Notes: generated by a model not told the origin, from the letters alone. Positions 17,900-27,014 are shown, counted from the first letter of the stretch. The stretch is DNA of 64,000 nucleotides from Alphaproteobacteria bacterium (GCA_024413465.1 JAKSVU010000006.1:29619-93618); one strand, 5' to 3'. Program-made: numbers and translations.

Positions 17900-18853
17900 T
17901 TAAGCTCTTGTCATTGCTAAAAATTTATCAGAACGATCTTTCTTTAATTGTTCTGCTGACAAGCTAGATAATTCAGCTAAATGACGATATATCGTATCAC
18001 CAACAGCATTAATGACTTCTTCACGATGACGATGAGCTCCACCAAAAGGTTCTGGAACGATTTCATCAATCAAATTCAATCTTTGTAAATCTTGAGCTGT
18101 TAAGCACAAAGCTTGAGCTGCCGGTTCCGCCAACGTTGCATCACGCCACAAAATAGAAGCACATCCCTCAGGTGAAATGACAGAATAAATAGAATTTTCT
18201 AACATAAGAATACGATTAGCCGTTGCAATAGCAATTGCTCCACCAGATCCACCTTCACCAATAATGACGCTGATTAAAGGAACACCCACTGAAAAACAAG
18301 TATCTATCCCTTCTGCAATAGCAGCAGCTTGTCCACGTTCTTCGCCTTCTACACCAGGAAAAGCCCCTGCTGTATCAACGAAAGTAATGATTGGAATATT
18401 AAATCTTTCAGCCAATTTCATCAATCGAACGGCTTTACGATATCCCTCTGGTTTAGCCATTCCGAAATTATGTTTTAGTCGTGTATCAATATCATGACCT
18501 TTTTCTTGGCCAATGACCATAACGGATTTACCACGAAAACGCCCTAAACCACAAACAAAAGCCTCGTCTTCACCAAATAAACGATCACCAGCTAAAATTT
18601 GAAAATCTTGAATTAAAAAATGGATATAATCTAAACAATGTGGACGATCTTGATGACGAGCCACCTGTGTTTTTTGCCATGCAGATAAATTTGAATAGAT
18701 TTGCTTATACAAACGAGCCAATTTTTTTTCTAAACGAGCTAACTCATCTGTCAAATTCACACCGTCAGCAACGTGTTCAACACCACGATGCAAATTTTCT
18801 ATTCTGCCCTCTATCGTGCGTATTTCAGTTTCAAAATCGAGATAATTATCCAT
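17900..18853 (-). CDS. accA: acetyl-CoA carboxylase carboxyltransferase subunit alpha
   Basis: Carboxyl transfer from biotin to acetyl-CoA, giving malonyl-CoA, as a heterotetramer with AccD. 317 residues matches the family. The N-terminal helical segment [17 protein letters not shown], then [25 protein letters not shown] and the oxyanion region [17 protein letters not shown] and [11 protein letters not shown] are all typical. The minus-strand gene faces the cysteine-rich gene across about 110 bp. It appears monocistronic. Confidence 0.97.
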   Translation of the reverse strand: MDNYLDFETEIRTIEGRIENLHRGVEHVADGVNLTDELARLEKKLARLYKQIYSNLSAWQKTQVARHQDRPHCLDYIHFLIQDFQILAGDRLFGEDEAFVCGLGRFRGKSVMVIGQEKGHDIDTRLKHNFGMAKPEGYRKAVRLMKLAERFNIPIITFVDTAGAFPGVEGEERGQAAAIAEGIDTCFSVGVPLISVIIGEGGSGGAIAIATANRILMLENSIYSVISPEGCASILWRDATLAEPAAQALCLTAQDLQRLNLIDEIVPEPFGGAHRHREEVINAVGDTIYRHLAELSSLSAEQLKKDRSDKFLAMTRA

Positions 18854-19064
18854 AAAATCAACCTGCTTTTCTACTGACAGATTATAACAATACTTTTGTT
18901 TTTCTCAATATATTTCTGTAAAAATCACTTCAAGACTAATATTCCAAAAGCGTCCTATCCTTACAGAAAGAAAAAAAACAAGATTTATATTTTTTTTGTA
19001 ACTTTCTTGCTTATCACTTCGTTACATAGACATAGAGACAACAACAATATCAAGGAGAAGGATC

Positions 19065-19178
19065 ATGAAAAAAATCAAACTAGCATTAATTTTATTCGCT
19101 TTATCTTTTCTTCTTCAAGCTCAATCTTGCTCGCCAGTACCTTGTTCTCAATATCCAGGTCCTTTATGTGGTTTTTAG
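19065..19178 (+). CDS. very small exported peptide with three cysteines
   Basis: A 37-residue reading frame behind a strong AAGGAG ribosome site (19052-19057) at a normal 7-nt spacing. It starts with a classic signal-like segment (MKKIKLALILFALSFLLQ) and ends AQSCSPVPCSQYPGPLCGF. It could be a lipoprotein with Cys22 lipidated (AQSC is a poor lipobox), or a secreted peptide with three cysteines. It lies in the gap between accA and the HIT gene and ends 9 bp before the convergent HIT gene. No homologue recognised. Confidence 0.55.
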   Translation: MKKIKLALILFALSFLLQAQSCSPVPCSQYPGPLCGF

Positions 19179-19187
19179 TCACTAAAA

Positions 19188-19535
19188 TTAGACAGGTAAT
19201 TTTTTACCACCTAAAACGTGAACGTGTAAATGAGGAACAACTTGTCCGCCATCGTGTCCGATATTCATGACTAAACGATATCCTTTTTCTGGTAAACCAA
19301 GCTGTTGAGCAACTTTACCGACAGATTTAAAAAATCCAGCGATTTCTGCAGGAGTAGCACGAGCTGTAAAATCTGAAAAATCAGTATATTCGCCCTTTGG
19401 AATGACTAAAACGTGAACAGGTGTTTTTGGATTTAAATCTGGAAAAGCAATACAATATTCATCTTCATAAATTTTATTTGTAGGAAGTTCGCCACGTAAA
19501 ATTTTAGCAAACACGTTATCTGAATCATAAGCCAT
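19188..19535 (-). CDS. HIT-family (histidine triad) nucleotide-binding protein
   Basis: Small HINT-type hydrolase acting on purine nucleoside phosphoramidates or adenylylated substrates. 115 residues with the triad motif HLHVHVLGG (about residues 102-110) and the family's start FAKILRGELPTNKIYED. The N-terminal Cys-x-x-Cys metal pair seen in some HITs is absent. The gene begins 2 bp after the end of hisE, so they are one transcript; HIT genes beside hisE are common in alphaproteobacteria. Confidence 0.93.
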   Translation of the reverse strand: MAYDSDNVFAKILRGELPTNKIYEDEYCIAFPDLNPKTPVHVLVIPKGEYTDFSDFTARATPAEIAGFFKSVGKVAQQLGLPEKGYRLVMNIGHDGGQVVPHLHVHVLGGKKLPV

Positions 19536-19537
19536 AA

Positions 19538-19855
19538 TTAAAACTCCTTTTTTCTGCTTTGTTTTTCTGTAATTCCAGAGGTTCCTTCGCGTGATTTTAA
19601 TACGTCATACACATCAGATGGAGTAATATTGCAATCTGCCCATAAAACAAGCAAATGGTACAATAAATCAGCTGATTCTGATTTAACGTGTTCAATGTCA
19701 TTTGTTACCGCAGAAATAACTGTTTCTGTAGCTTCTTCACCAACTTTTTGAGCAATACGATTTCTGCCACGATGAAATAAACTTGCCGTATATGACGTTG
19801 TCGGATTTGACGTTTTTCTGGATTGAATTATTTGGAAAAGATCGTCTAAAATCAT
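19538..19855 (-). CDS. hisE: phosphoribosyl-ATP pyrophosphatase
   Basis: Second step of histidine synthesis: PR-ATP to PR-AMP. 105 residues with the HisE core: SYTASLFHRGRNRIAQKVGEEATE (written as two parts, SYTASLFHRG and RNRIAQKVGEEATE) and SESADLLYHLLVLWA, which carry the EExxE and ExxD metal ligands. It is a stand-alone HisE, not the HisIE fusion. hisA lies about 1 kb upstream on the same strand but separated by an oppositely directed gene, and hisB is 25 kb away, so the his genes are scattered; hisF and hisH are not in the window. Confidence 0.93.
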   Translation of the reverse strand: MILDDLFQIIQSRKTSNPTTSYTASLFHRGRNRIAQKVGEEATETVISAVTNDIEHVKSESADLLYHLLVLWADCNITPSDVYDVLKSREGTSGITEKQSRKKEF

Positions 19856-20004
19856 AAAAATTTCCTCAGTACATTAAAATCATTGGTTATTCCCAATTAT
19901 TTTACTTTTATCACACATTTTAATATCGTCAAATTTAAATTGATTTTTTCCAAACTTGATTCAAAATAATCACTAGAAATTACTCGTGATGACAGGAGAT
20001 ACTT

Positions 20005-20802
20005 TTGAAACATTTTTCCTTGATATTATTTTTATTTTTCTGTTTTTTTTCGGATAGAAGTTATGCTTTTTATGAAACCATCTATCCGCGACCATTAGAA
20101 AATTTTTCCGGCTTATCTGTACAAGAAATTTTATCAAAAAGAAAAGATGCTGTTCAATCTTCAAAATACTTTGGAAATTTAGACTATTCCCCAAGCAATA
20201 AAGTATTCCAAATAGAAGATCATTTACCTTGGATTAGTGCTCACGAAATATCTTGCTATGGTCTTAAATCAACAGATATCAGCAGAGGACCTTCTCGTGA
20301 AAGCGTTGGCATCTTAAATCCAGAACTGCTTTATTATGTTAACATTTCTACCATCAGTATTCGTGTAAACAACACTGAATGTTCTTCAGCTGATTATTTT
20401 ATTCCAGATTACATTACACTAGATAAATCAGCGAAACAAATTACAGCCCACATCAATTACAGCGCTTTTTTTAACAAAAATCATGCTCACAATTGGATAA
20501 TACTAAGTGATTCAAATGCTCGAGATTTTGGATATAATTATGCCTATGCGGATCTCGCGTCAAATCTCCAGTTCCAAGATAAAAATAACTTAGCATCTGG
20601 AATTATGACAACCAGAGGTTTTTATCATCGAGGTGGAGCTTGTAAGTTGCCCTCTGGTTGTAACAATTATTCCCCTTATAATAACGGAATAGTCTTCTAC
20701 TTGAAGGGTGTTCCTGCAGTACTTCGCATAAAATTATGGAAAAATCATCCGACCAATCCATCAGACCCTGCTGATATTACTTATGTAATGAAATTTGAAT
20801 AA
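20005..20802 (+). CDS. exported protein of unknown function
   Basis: 265 residues starting at TTG 20005, supported by CAGGAG 6 nt upstream and an immediate signal peptide (MKHFSLILFLFFCFFSDRSYA). The mature part starts FYETIYPRPL and is rich in Tyr, Ser and Asn, with four cysteines, two in ACKLPSGCNNY. The C-terminal half (IVFYLKGVPAVLRIKLW) looks beta-rich. I do not recognise a family. It ends at the base directly before the last base of the convergent hisA gene, and it sits between hisE and hisA, as if inserted into an old his cluster. Function unknown. Confidence 0.65.
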   Translation: MKHFSLILFLFFCFFSDRSYAFYETIYPRPLENFSGLSVQEILSKRKDAVQSSKYFGNLDYSPSNKVFQIEDHLPWISAHEISCYGLKSTDISRGPSRESVGILNPELLYYVNISTISIRVNNTECSSADYFIPDYITLDKSAKQITAHINYSAFFNKNHAHNWIILSDSNARDFGYNYAYADLASNLQFQDKNNLASGIMTTRGFYHRGGACKLPSGCNNYSPYNNGIVFYLKGVPAVLRIKLWKNHPTNPSDPADITYVMKFE

Positions 20803-21528
20803 TTAAGCGTTTTTCAATACGGATAAAGCTTCGGCAACTGTAAATTTGCGTTCGTACAAAGCTCGTCCCGTAATAATTCCTTGAATAATTTTATGTTGCG
20901 CACATGCTTTAATATCATCAAGAGACGAAATTCCTCCTGAAATAATCACAGGAATTGAAATTTGAGATGCTAATCGAACGGTTGCTTCGATATTTGCCCC
21001 TTGTAAAATCCCGTCTTTAGAAATATCCGTATAAATTAAGGCTGAAACACCACAATCTTCAAATCTTTTAGCCAATTCAATATCAGCCATATCTGAAGTT
21101 TCAGCCCATCCCTCAACAGCAACAAAACCATTTTTAGCATCTATGCCGACAGCTACACGATTTTCAAATTCTTTACATGCTTCTTTGACAAAAGCTGGGT
21201 TTTTCAAAGCTATTGTTCCTAAAATGACACGTGTTACCCCTGCATCTAACCATTTTTCAATCGTTTGAAAAGTTCTGATACCGCCCCCTAATTCAATTTG
21301 AATCCCTGGACATGCGGATAAAATTCCTTGAACAGCTTCTATATTAACGGATTGACCAGCAAAAGCCCCATCTAAATCAACAACGTGAATCCATTTTGTT
21401 CCTTGAGTAGCAAAAATTTTGGCTTGATCAGCAGGATTTGTATTATAAATATCAGATTGATTCATATCCCCTTGTTTTAGACGTACACAACACCCTTGTT
21501 TCAAATCAATTGCTGGTAATAAATCCAT
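20803..21528 (-). CDS. hisA: phosphoribosylformimino-AICAR phosphate isomerase
   Basis: Amadori isomerisation of ProFAR to PRFAR in histidine synthesis. 241 residues of a (beta-alpha)8 barrel. Landmarks: start MDLLPAIDLKQGCCVRLKQG with the catalytic Asp in PAIDL, GGGIRTFQTIEKWLDAGV, IYTDISKDGILQGAN with the second catalytic Asp, and PVIISGGISSLDDIKA for phosphate binding. It has no adjacent hisF or hisH as most relatives would. Confidence 0.96.
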   Translation of the reverse strand: MDLLPAIDLKQGCCVRLKQGDMNQSDIYNTNPADQAKIFATQGTKWIHVVDLDGAFAGQSVNIEAVQGILSACPGIQIELGGGIRTFQTIEKWLDAGVTRVILGTIALKNPAFVKEACKEFENRVAVGIDAKNGFVAVEGWAETSDMADIELAKRFEDCGVSALIYTDISKDGILQGANIEATVRLASQISIPVIISGGISSLDDIKACAQHKIIQGIITGRALYERKFTVAEALSVLKNA

Positions 21529-21577
21529 ATTTATTTTCTCCTTTAACCTTTTTTAATGTTTTTATGTTTTAATTTGA

Positions 21578-21583
21578 TATAAT
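21578..21583 (+). promoter_or_regulatory. -10 box of the protease-like gene
   Basis: A perfect TATAAT lies 30 bp before ATG 21613. Transcription would then begin near 21590, which rules out the in-frame TTG at 21589 as the start and supports ATG 21613. No good -35 is visible, so the promoter may need an activator. Confidence 0.45.
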
Positions 21584-21612
21584 TATATTTGTGTAAGGAT
21601 AACGGGTATCTG

Positions 21613-23574
21613 ATGAAAATGAAACGATTTTTATTATTTTTCTTATGTCTTTGTTGGCAAATACCTAGTTATGCTTCGACTTCGGCAACTGACGGTTTTG
21701 CAACTGAACTCTTTACGTTTGATTCAAAACTCGCCCCGATAAAGCTTGAACACGTTGATTTTAAAATAGAACGCCATCGGACAGCCGAAGAATATGGAAA
21801 AGAAATCGGTAAATATAACTTCAAATTATTTGGTTGTCGCCGTGCTGATAAAAAAATTATGCTAGATCAAGGCCGCGCAATGCGTCGTGATATGAAATTC
21901 AGCAACGTCTTTTTTGAAGAAATGAACGAATTATTCCCTGTCGTCGTTGACAAAGATAACCCTTACTACCCTTATTCTATCGGGGATAAATTACCGAGTT
22001 ACATCATTACCGCAGAAATTCAAGATTTATACGTCAATGCTTGTGACGTTTACGATTGGCGAACACGCGTTTATTCAAATTTACGTAATGGATCGGCAGA
22101 AATCAAAGTTTTATGGCGTGTTATGACACCATATAATCGTAAAATATATTGGGAAGATTCAACACACGGATATGCAACGATTGAAGATCCTGTTCGTGAC
22201 GGAGAAATTCGCTTAGTCGAAAAAGCTTTTGCAGATGCTCTTACCAGAATCGTTGGAACACCTGGATTTTTGGAAGTTATGCAAAATAAACCAGATCCAA
22301 ATATGTTAGCAGAATTGAAAAATGAATATGATGATTTGAAATATCAACATCTTCAATCTCGCAACAAAATTCGTGATTTTTACCGCAGAAAACGCCAAAC
22401 TTTTTATACAGAACGCAAAAGACAACGTGAATTTGAACTGTTAGAACACCTTGCTCCAACGGAAAAGGAATTATCTGATTTTGAAAAAGAACAAGAACGT
22501 CTTCGTCGTGAAAAACTTGCTAAGTTTGGCAAAGGCGGTACCGGAAATGATTTGGATGGTATGGGTAAAGGAGATACAAGCAGCGACCTCGATAATATGG
22601 GTGTTGGTGGCGACGGTAAATTATTACAAGACGGCATGGGTGCAGAAGAAGCTGGTAGATTACTTTCAAATCATGGATATGGTGATGATGGTTTTGAACT
22701 AGGTGATCGTGAAAACGGCATTATGACACGCTTGTTACAAAACAATCTTGAACGTGCTGATTTAGGCAGAATGTTGCGTTCAACTCCACTTATGCGTTTA
22801 TTTGACGGTTATTTGTTCCCTGATGACATGGATGATGAACAACGTCAAAAATTCATGAATATGGACATTGACAAATACGGCTTTACCATTTCACCAACAA
22901 CAGGTTGGATTACAATTAAAAATACAAAACCTTTCAGAAATTTAACTCCAGCTCGAATTTATCGTATTCGTTCAAGTCTTGTTGCCGTTGTAACCAATAC
23001 AAACGTTGGCTCCGGTGTCTTAGTCGCTCCATCTTTGATTTTGACAAACTATGAGACGATAAAAGATTCACCTTATACGAAGATTGAATTTTTGGACGGT
23101 AGAACGGCAGATGGAATTATCTTGCGCGTTCATAAACCAAAAGACGTCGCTTTAATTTACATTCAACCAAACGATTATAATAAATACAACTGGCCAATGC
23201 CTTTGCGTATAGATTTGCCTGAAGTCGGTGAAAAGTTCTATTCTATCGGTACACCAATGCGGGGTGGATTAGAAGGAGCTATGGACTACGGTAAAATCGC
23301 AGGTTATCGTTATTTCGACAATGGTATTGATTTGTTGACAAACACCAACGTTCAAAGTGTAACATTGGGGGGGGCTTTGGTTGATGAACACGGGAACACC
23401 ATTGGATTATCCCATGCTGGCGAAAGTTTAGCAGACCAAGAACGCGATTACTTCATCCCAATCGGAGACGCTTTCGATGCATTAAAGGTACGTATTCTTG
23501 ATCGTGAAATGGATGAATCACCTACTCAAAAAGCTCTTCGCTTGAAGAAAGCACGTGAAGATTATATTAAATAG
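21613..23574 (+). CDS. exported trypsin-like protein lacking catalytic His and Ser (pseudoprotease)
   Basis: About 653 residues with a signal peptide (MKMKRFLLFFLCLCWQIPSYA). Residues about 30-230 form a mixed alpha/beta domain (AEIKVLWRVMTPYNRKIYWED) that recalls periplasmic CsgG/LptE-like folds. A charged coil and a Gly-Asp-rich linker (GKGGTGNDLDGMGKGD) follow. The last 200 residues resemble a DegP-type peptidase: GSGVLVAPSLILTNYETI, DVALIYI, and VTLGGALVDEHGNTIGL. Where active members have TN-x-H and GNSGG, this has TNYE and TLGG, so the catalytic His and Ser are replaced while the Asp stays. It is probably a binding or scaffold protein in the periplasm. It is followed 9 bp later by trmL. 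Confidence 0.75.
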   Translation: MKMKRFLLFFLCLCWQIPSYASTSATDGFATELFTFDSKLAPIKLEHVDFKIERHRTAEEYGKEIGKYNFKLFGCRRADKKIMLDQGRAMRRDMKFSNVFFEEMNELFPVVVDKDNPYYPYSIGDKLPSYIITAEIQDLYVNACDVYDWRTRVYSNLRNGSAEIKVLWRVMTPYNRKIYWEDSTHGYATIEDPVRDGEIRLVEKAFADALTRIVGTPGFLEVMQNKPDPNMLAELKNEYDDLKYQHLQSRNKIRDFYRRKRQTFYTERKRQREFELLEHLAPTEKELSDFEKEQERLRREKLAKFGKGGTGNDLDGMGKGDTSSDLDNMGVGGDGKLLQDGMGAEEAGRLLSNHGYGDDGFELGDRENGIMTRLLQNNLERADLGRMLRSTPLMRLFDGYLFPDDMDDEQRQKFMNMDIDKYGFTISPTTGWITIKNTKPFRNLTPARIYRIRSSLVAVVTNTNVGSGVLVAPSLILTNYETIKDSPYTKIEFLDGRTADGIILRVHKPKDVALIYIQPNDYNKYNWPMPLRIDLPEVGEKFYSIGTPMRGGLEGAMDYGKIAGYRYFDNGIDLLTNTNVQSVTLGGALVDEHGNTIGLSHAGESLADQERDYFIPIGDAFDALKVRILDREMDESPTQKALRLKKAREDYIK

Positions 23575-23583
23575 GACAAAAAA

Positions 23584-24039
23584 ATGCGTCTAGCTTTATA
23601 CGAACCTGATATTCCTCAAAACACAGGGACATTATTGCGTCTTGCTGCTTGTTTTAATTTACCGGTCGATATTATCGAACCATGTGGATTTATTTTTGAC
23701 GATAAAAGATTGCGTCGTGCAGGTATGGATTATTTGGATATTGTTGATTATACCCGTCATGATTCTTGGGAAAAATTCAACGCCCAAAGAAAAGGACGCC
23801 TTGTTTTATTAACCACCAAAGGCTCCGTACCACATCATACTTTTAAATTTGAAGAAAACGATATTTTAATGCTTGGACGCGAAAGTGCTGGCGTACCTGA
23901 TTTTGTTCACGCTGCCGTTGATAAGCGTTTACGTATTCCAATGCGTGCAGATACGCGTTCCATAAACGTAGCAATGGCTGGAGCAATCGTACTAAGTGAA
24001 GCTCTGCATCAAACCGGACATTTTGATACCCTTACATGA
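23584..24039 (+). CDS. trmL: tRNA (cytidine/uridine-34-2'-O)-methyltransferase
   Basis: SPOUT-class methyltransferase that modifies the wobble base of tRNA-Leu. 151 residues, standard for TrmL. Motifs: LYEPDIPQNTGTLLRLAACF at the start, the knot motifs ILMLGRESAGVPDFV and LRIPMRADTRSINVAMAGAIV. It starts 9 bp after the protease-like gene and overlaps the next gene by 4 bp (ATGA), so these three are likely one transcript. Confidence 0.95.
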   Translation: MRLALYEPDIPQNTGTLLRLAACFNLPVDIIEPCGFIFDDKRLRRAGMDYLDIVDYTRHDSWEKFNAQRKGRLVLLTTKGSVPHHTFKFEENDILMLGRESAGVPDFVHAAVDKRLRIPMRADTRSINVAMAGAIVLSEALHQTGHFDTLT

Positions 24040-24917
24040 AAAAATACTCTATTTTTGCCTTTGTCGCTTTATGTCTCGTTGGTTATTTTTTTTGGCCAAC
24101 AAATAAAATGATAATCAAAGAAACTGCTGACGGCATTTATTATCGCGATTTATCAACGAAACAATTACAAGCTGTTTTTAAAGAACATAATTATAATATG
24201 GCAGACTATTTCGTTGAAAAAAAACCACCTTTTCCAAAATTATTCGTTGAAACAATTCCTTATGATTTTAACGAACAAGAATTTGATAACGACCGGCCGG
24301 CTTTATTCACTGAAATTTTGATGCCTTTAATAAAAAAAGCTAACGAAAGCGTCTTGGCAGAACGCAAAAAAATTGAAGATTTGAATGAACTATTTAAAAA
24401 TAACACCCCATTTAATGAGGAACAAATCAAAGAATTAAAAGATACTTGCCAAAAATATGACGTTTTTTATGATGATGAAGATTACAAATCCGTTTTTGCC
24501 CACTTATTAGAACGCATAGATATGGTTCCCCCTGCTTTACTTCTTGCCATGTGTGCCGAGGATTCAGGTTTTGCCACTTCAAAATATGCCCGTAAATACA
24601 ACAATCTGTTTAACTTACGCGATTGGGATGGGCATGGGATAGAACCAGATGAACCTCGTGAAGAAGGAGAAACTTACGTAATTAAAATGTTTGACAATAT
24701 TTACGACAGCATTGTCGACCAAATTCACTACATTAATACGAACAAATGGTTTAACGGCTTCCATTTTTCTCGTGCAGATTTCAGAAAAAATAAAGTCCCT
24801 ATGCGTGGATATTCAGCTTGTCGAGAATTTTTACAAGCCCCTTATCGTACTTGGAAATATCCTGATATTTTAAGATTTATTATTACCCAATATAACTGGA
24901 CCGACATCGAATATTGA
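24036..24917 (+). CDS. Bax-like glucosaminidase-fold protein, membrane anchored
   Basis: Probable peptidoglycan hydrolase related to the Bax/FlgJ glucosaminidase domain. 293 residues; an N-terminal helix (about residues 3-20) anchors it, facing the periplasm. The core AMCAEDSGFATSKYARKYNN followed by LFNLRDWDG matches the family's A-x-E-S-G-W-G-x-S-x-F-A...NNLFGI pattern and keeps the catalytic Glu, though the usual Trp-Gly is Phe-Ala. C-terminal YSACREFLQAPYRTW also fits. It overlaps trmL by 4 bp, and its last 48 bp overlap the convergent phosphopantetheinyl transferase. Confidence 0.82.
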   Translation: MKKYSIFAFVALCLVGYFFWPTNKMIIKETADGIYYRDLSTKQLQAVFKEHNYNMADYFVEKKPPFPKLFVETIPYDFNEQEFDNDRPALFTEILMPLIKKANESVLAERKKIEDLNELFKNNTPFNEEQIKELKDTCQKYDVFYDDEDYKSVFAHLLERIDMVPPALLLAMCAEDSGFATSKYARKYNNLFNLRDWDGHGIEPDEPREEGETYVIKMFDNIYDSIVDQIHYINTNKWFNGFHFSRADFRKNKVPMRGYSACREFLQAPYRTWKYPDILRFIITQYNWTDIEY

Positions 24918-25508
24918 GGTTTCAAATTGAACAGGTGAATCACAACATACGGAAATAATATAATCCGTTTGGTGAATTGTTTTCACGTTTTTTAATTCTA
25001 AAGTATTAAATGAATTTAACGGTGTAGATAATCCTGTACCAAGCCATTTTAAATAAGCCTCTTTTTTCGTCCACGTTTCAAAAAAATCAACAGCTGTCGA
25101 ATGATTTTTTAAATATACCGCTTCTTCTTTTGTAAAATATCGTTCTGCAATTTTGGGATTAAATTTTTTTATTTTTTCAATATCTACCCCTATTTCCGTA
25201 TCGGCAATTGCAATTGCTAAAGCATTTTTCGTATGTGAGATATTGAAATGAAATTGACGCGCATTGACTAAATATGGTTTACCAAATTCATTTTGACTAA
25301 ATTGTAAATCCTGATTTTGAATCCCTAAAATTTCAGTTGCTTTCATTCGAACGAAAACGTTAGAAATTAAAGTCAGTTTTTTTGCCATTTCAGCTTTTCT
25401 GCGTTCAATTTTTTGACGTTGAGCTTCTGACAAGAATGACATAAATTTTTCATATGCAGAAAAGGGAACTTGCTCATCAATTTCCATCAAATAAACTTTA
25501 TTTTCCAT
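24870..25508 (-). CDS. 4'-phosphopantetheinyl transferase superfamily protein (Sfp type)
   Basis: Transfers the phosphopantetheine arm of CoA to a carrier protein serine. 212 residues from ATG 25508 (MENKVYLMEI), which lies 11 bp inside the end of nth. Motifs: FHFNISHTKNALAIA, IGVDIEKIKKF with the Mg-binding Asp/Glu, and WTKKEAYLKWLGTGL. No synthase cluster is nearby, so it may serve the fatty-acid carrier protein or a distant system. Its 3' end overlaps the convergent glucosaminidase-like gene by 48 bp. Confidence 0.9.
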   Translation of the reverse strand: MENKVYLMEIDEQVPFSAYEKFMSFLSEAQRQKIERRKAEMAKKLTLISNVFVRMKATEILGIQNQDLQFSQNEFGKPYLVNARQFHFNISHTKNALAIAIADTEIGVDIEKIKKFNPKIAERYFTKEEAVYLKNHSTAVDFFETWTKKEAYLKWLGTGLSTPLNSFNTLELKNVKTIHQTDYIISVCCDSPVQFETSIFDVGPVILGNNKS

Positions 25509-26136
25509 TTTTCTTTCCTGCACACAAATCTGCAATTAAACAGGTATCACATAAGGGCTTTTGTGCTTTACAAACGTAGCGTCCATGTAAAACGAGCCAA
25601 TGACCGACAGAACAAGCATCTTCCTCTGATAATTCTTTTTTCACCAATACCATCAGCTTTTTTTCAACTTCTAGTGGGTTTTTTCCATTACAAAGCCCAA
25701 TTTTATTCGCCAAACGAAAAACGTGCGTATCAACGCCAATTCGAGGTTCATGGTAATAAGTATTTAAAAAAACGTTTGCTGTCTTACGCCCTACACCCGG
25801 CAAGGTTTGTAACGCATCAAAATCACGTGGAATAATACCTTTAAATTCTGAAATCAATTTTTCAGATAAAGCAATAATATGAACAGCTTTGTTATTATAC
25901 AATCCAATCTGATGAATATATGTTTTTAATCGCTCTACGCCTACTTGTATCATTTTTTCCGGCGTATCAGCAATTTTAAATAATTCAGCCGTTGCCTTAT
26001 TAACAGAAGCATCTGTCGTTTGGGCAGACAAAACAATTGCAACCAAAAGTGTATAATCGTTTGTATAATTTAATTCACATTTCGGTGCAGGAAATTGTTG
26101 CTTAAAACGGCTAAAAATCTCAGCAATTTTTGACAT
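25498..26136 (-). CDS. nth: endonuclease III (DNA glycosylase/AP lyase)
   Basis: Base-excision repair of oxidised pyrimidines. 212 residues. The helix-hairpin-helix LPGVGRKTANVFL carries the catalytic Lys, VDTHVFR the catalytic Asp, and the C-terminal 4Fe-4S ligands follow C-x6-C-x2-C-x5-C (VCKAQKPLCDTCLIADLC). It overlaps the transferase gene downstream by 11 bp and starts 5 bp after the kinase-like gene, so the run from the phosphatase at 27.5 kb to 24.9 kb looks like one operon. Confidence 0.96.
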   Translation of the reverse strand: MSKIAEIFSRFKQQFPAPKCELNYTNDYTLLVAIVLSAQTTDASVNKATAELFKIADTPEKMIQVGVERLKTYIHQIGLYNNKAVHIIALSEKLISEFKGIIPRDFDALQTLPGVGRKTANVFLNTYYHEPRIGVDTHVFRLANKIGLCNGKNPLEVEKKLMVLVKKELSEEDACSVGHWLVLHGRYVCKAQKPLCDTCLIADLCAGKKNGK

Positions 26137-26141
26137 TGAAA

Positions 26142-27014
26142 TTATAAAAATCTGTTCAACGTTTGTAAAACGATATCCATTTCCTGAGTTTTGCCAGCTC
26201 TAATATCACATAACAATGGATACAGATTATAAATTGGCAAACGAACTTCAAAAAATCCAACACGCAAAGGCATATGATCGTTATAAATATTGAAAAATTT
26301 CTTGCTAAATGAAGATTGTTTTCCCGTATGAATAAATTCATACTCGTTATCAGCAAAGCAAACAGCTGGATCAACGAAAGACTTAACAGCCCCTTTGTAA
26401 CATAAAATTGTACTTGAATTGATATCCCCGTGAATCAAACAAGGTTTGGCAGGTTCATCAATATATTTTGATAATTTTCCAGCTAACTGTTCAATTTTTT
26501 TACCGACTTCAACAGGCAAATATCCAGCGTTCATCGCTTGTTTAGCAACGAATAACAATCTGTTTTCAGTAAAAAACGGAACCCATTTTTTAGATTTTTT
26601 ATTGGGCTGAATATTCCCTTGATAAACTGTATCAAAATCAAATCCAAAATCTGACGAAGTATTTTTATGTAATTCAGCTAACATTTGAGCGGCTTGAGGT
26701 TCTGACGAAAAAGTTAAAACACCATCAGCCAAAATAAATTCGTGAATAAATGCGTCATCCCCAATATAAAAAACTTTTGGTTGAGGAAGTGAAGTATGAG
26801 CTGATAAATAATCAACTGACTTCCCTTCAATTGCTAAGTTTTGGCCATTTTGTTTAGGCAATTTAACAACGACTTGTGAACCATCTGATAAAATCACGTG
26901 CTTTGTATCAAAAGCCCCTCCTGCCAAAGTAACAGCAGAAACAACCAAACGACGAGTTGATTTTTCAACTAATTCCGTAATTTTTGCGGATAATGGATTG
27001 CTAACGACCTGCAT
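26142..27014 (-). CDS. fructosamine kinase family protein
   Basis: Probable protein- or small-molecule deglycation kinase of the fructosamine-3-kinase-like fold. 290 residues. Features: an N-lobe segment TLAGGAFDTKHVILSDGSQV and VVVKLP with the ATP-binding Lys, then CLIHGDINSSTIL (family HGDLWSGN) and SFVDPAVCFADNEYE (family DPA.Y.GDRE). The HGD catalytic and DPA metal motifs are intact. It overlaps the upstream phosphatase gene by 14 bp, a pairing of fructosamine kinase with a low-Mr phosphatase also known in other bacteria. Confidence 0.88.
   Translation of the reverse strand: MQVVSNPLSAKITELVEKSTRRLVVSAVTLAGGAFDTKHVILSDGSQVVVKLPKQNGQNLAIEGKSVDYLSAHTSLPQPKVFYIGDDAFIHEFILADGVLTFSSEPQAAQMLAELHKNTSSDFGFDFDTVYQGNIQPNKKSKKWVPFFTENRLLFVAKQAMNAGYLPVEVGKKIEQLAGKLSKYIDEPAKPCLIHGDINSSTILCYKGAVKSFVDPAVCFADNEYEFIHTGKQSSFSKKFFNIYNDHMPLRVGFFEVRLPIYNLYPLLCDIRAGKTQEMDIVLQTLNRFL

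Noticed and set aside
18896..19270. A 124-residue plus-strand frame across the accA-HIT gap
   Set aside because: Low-complexity translation, overlaps the HIT gene, and competes with the small peptide gene that has a real ribosome site.
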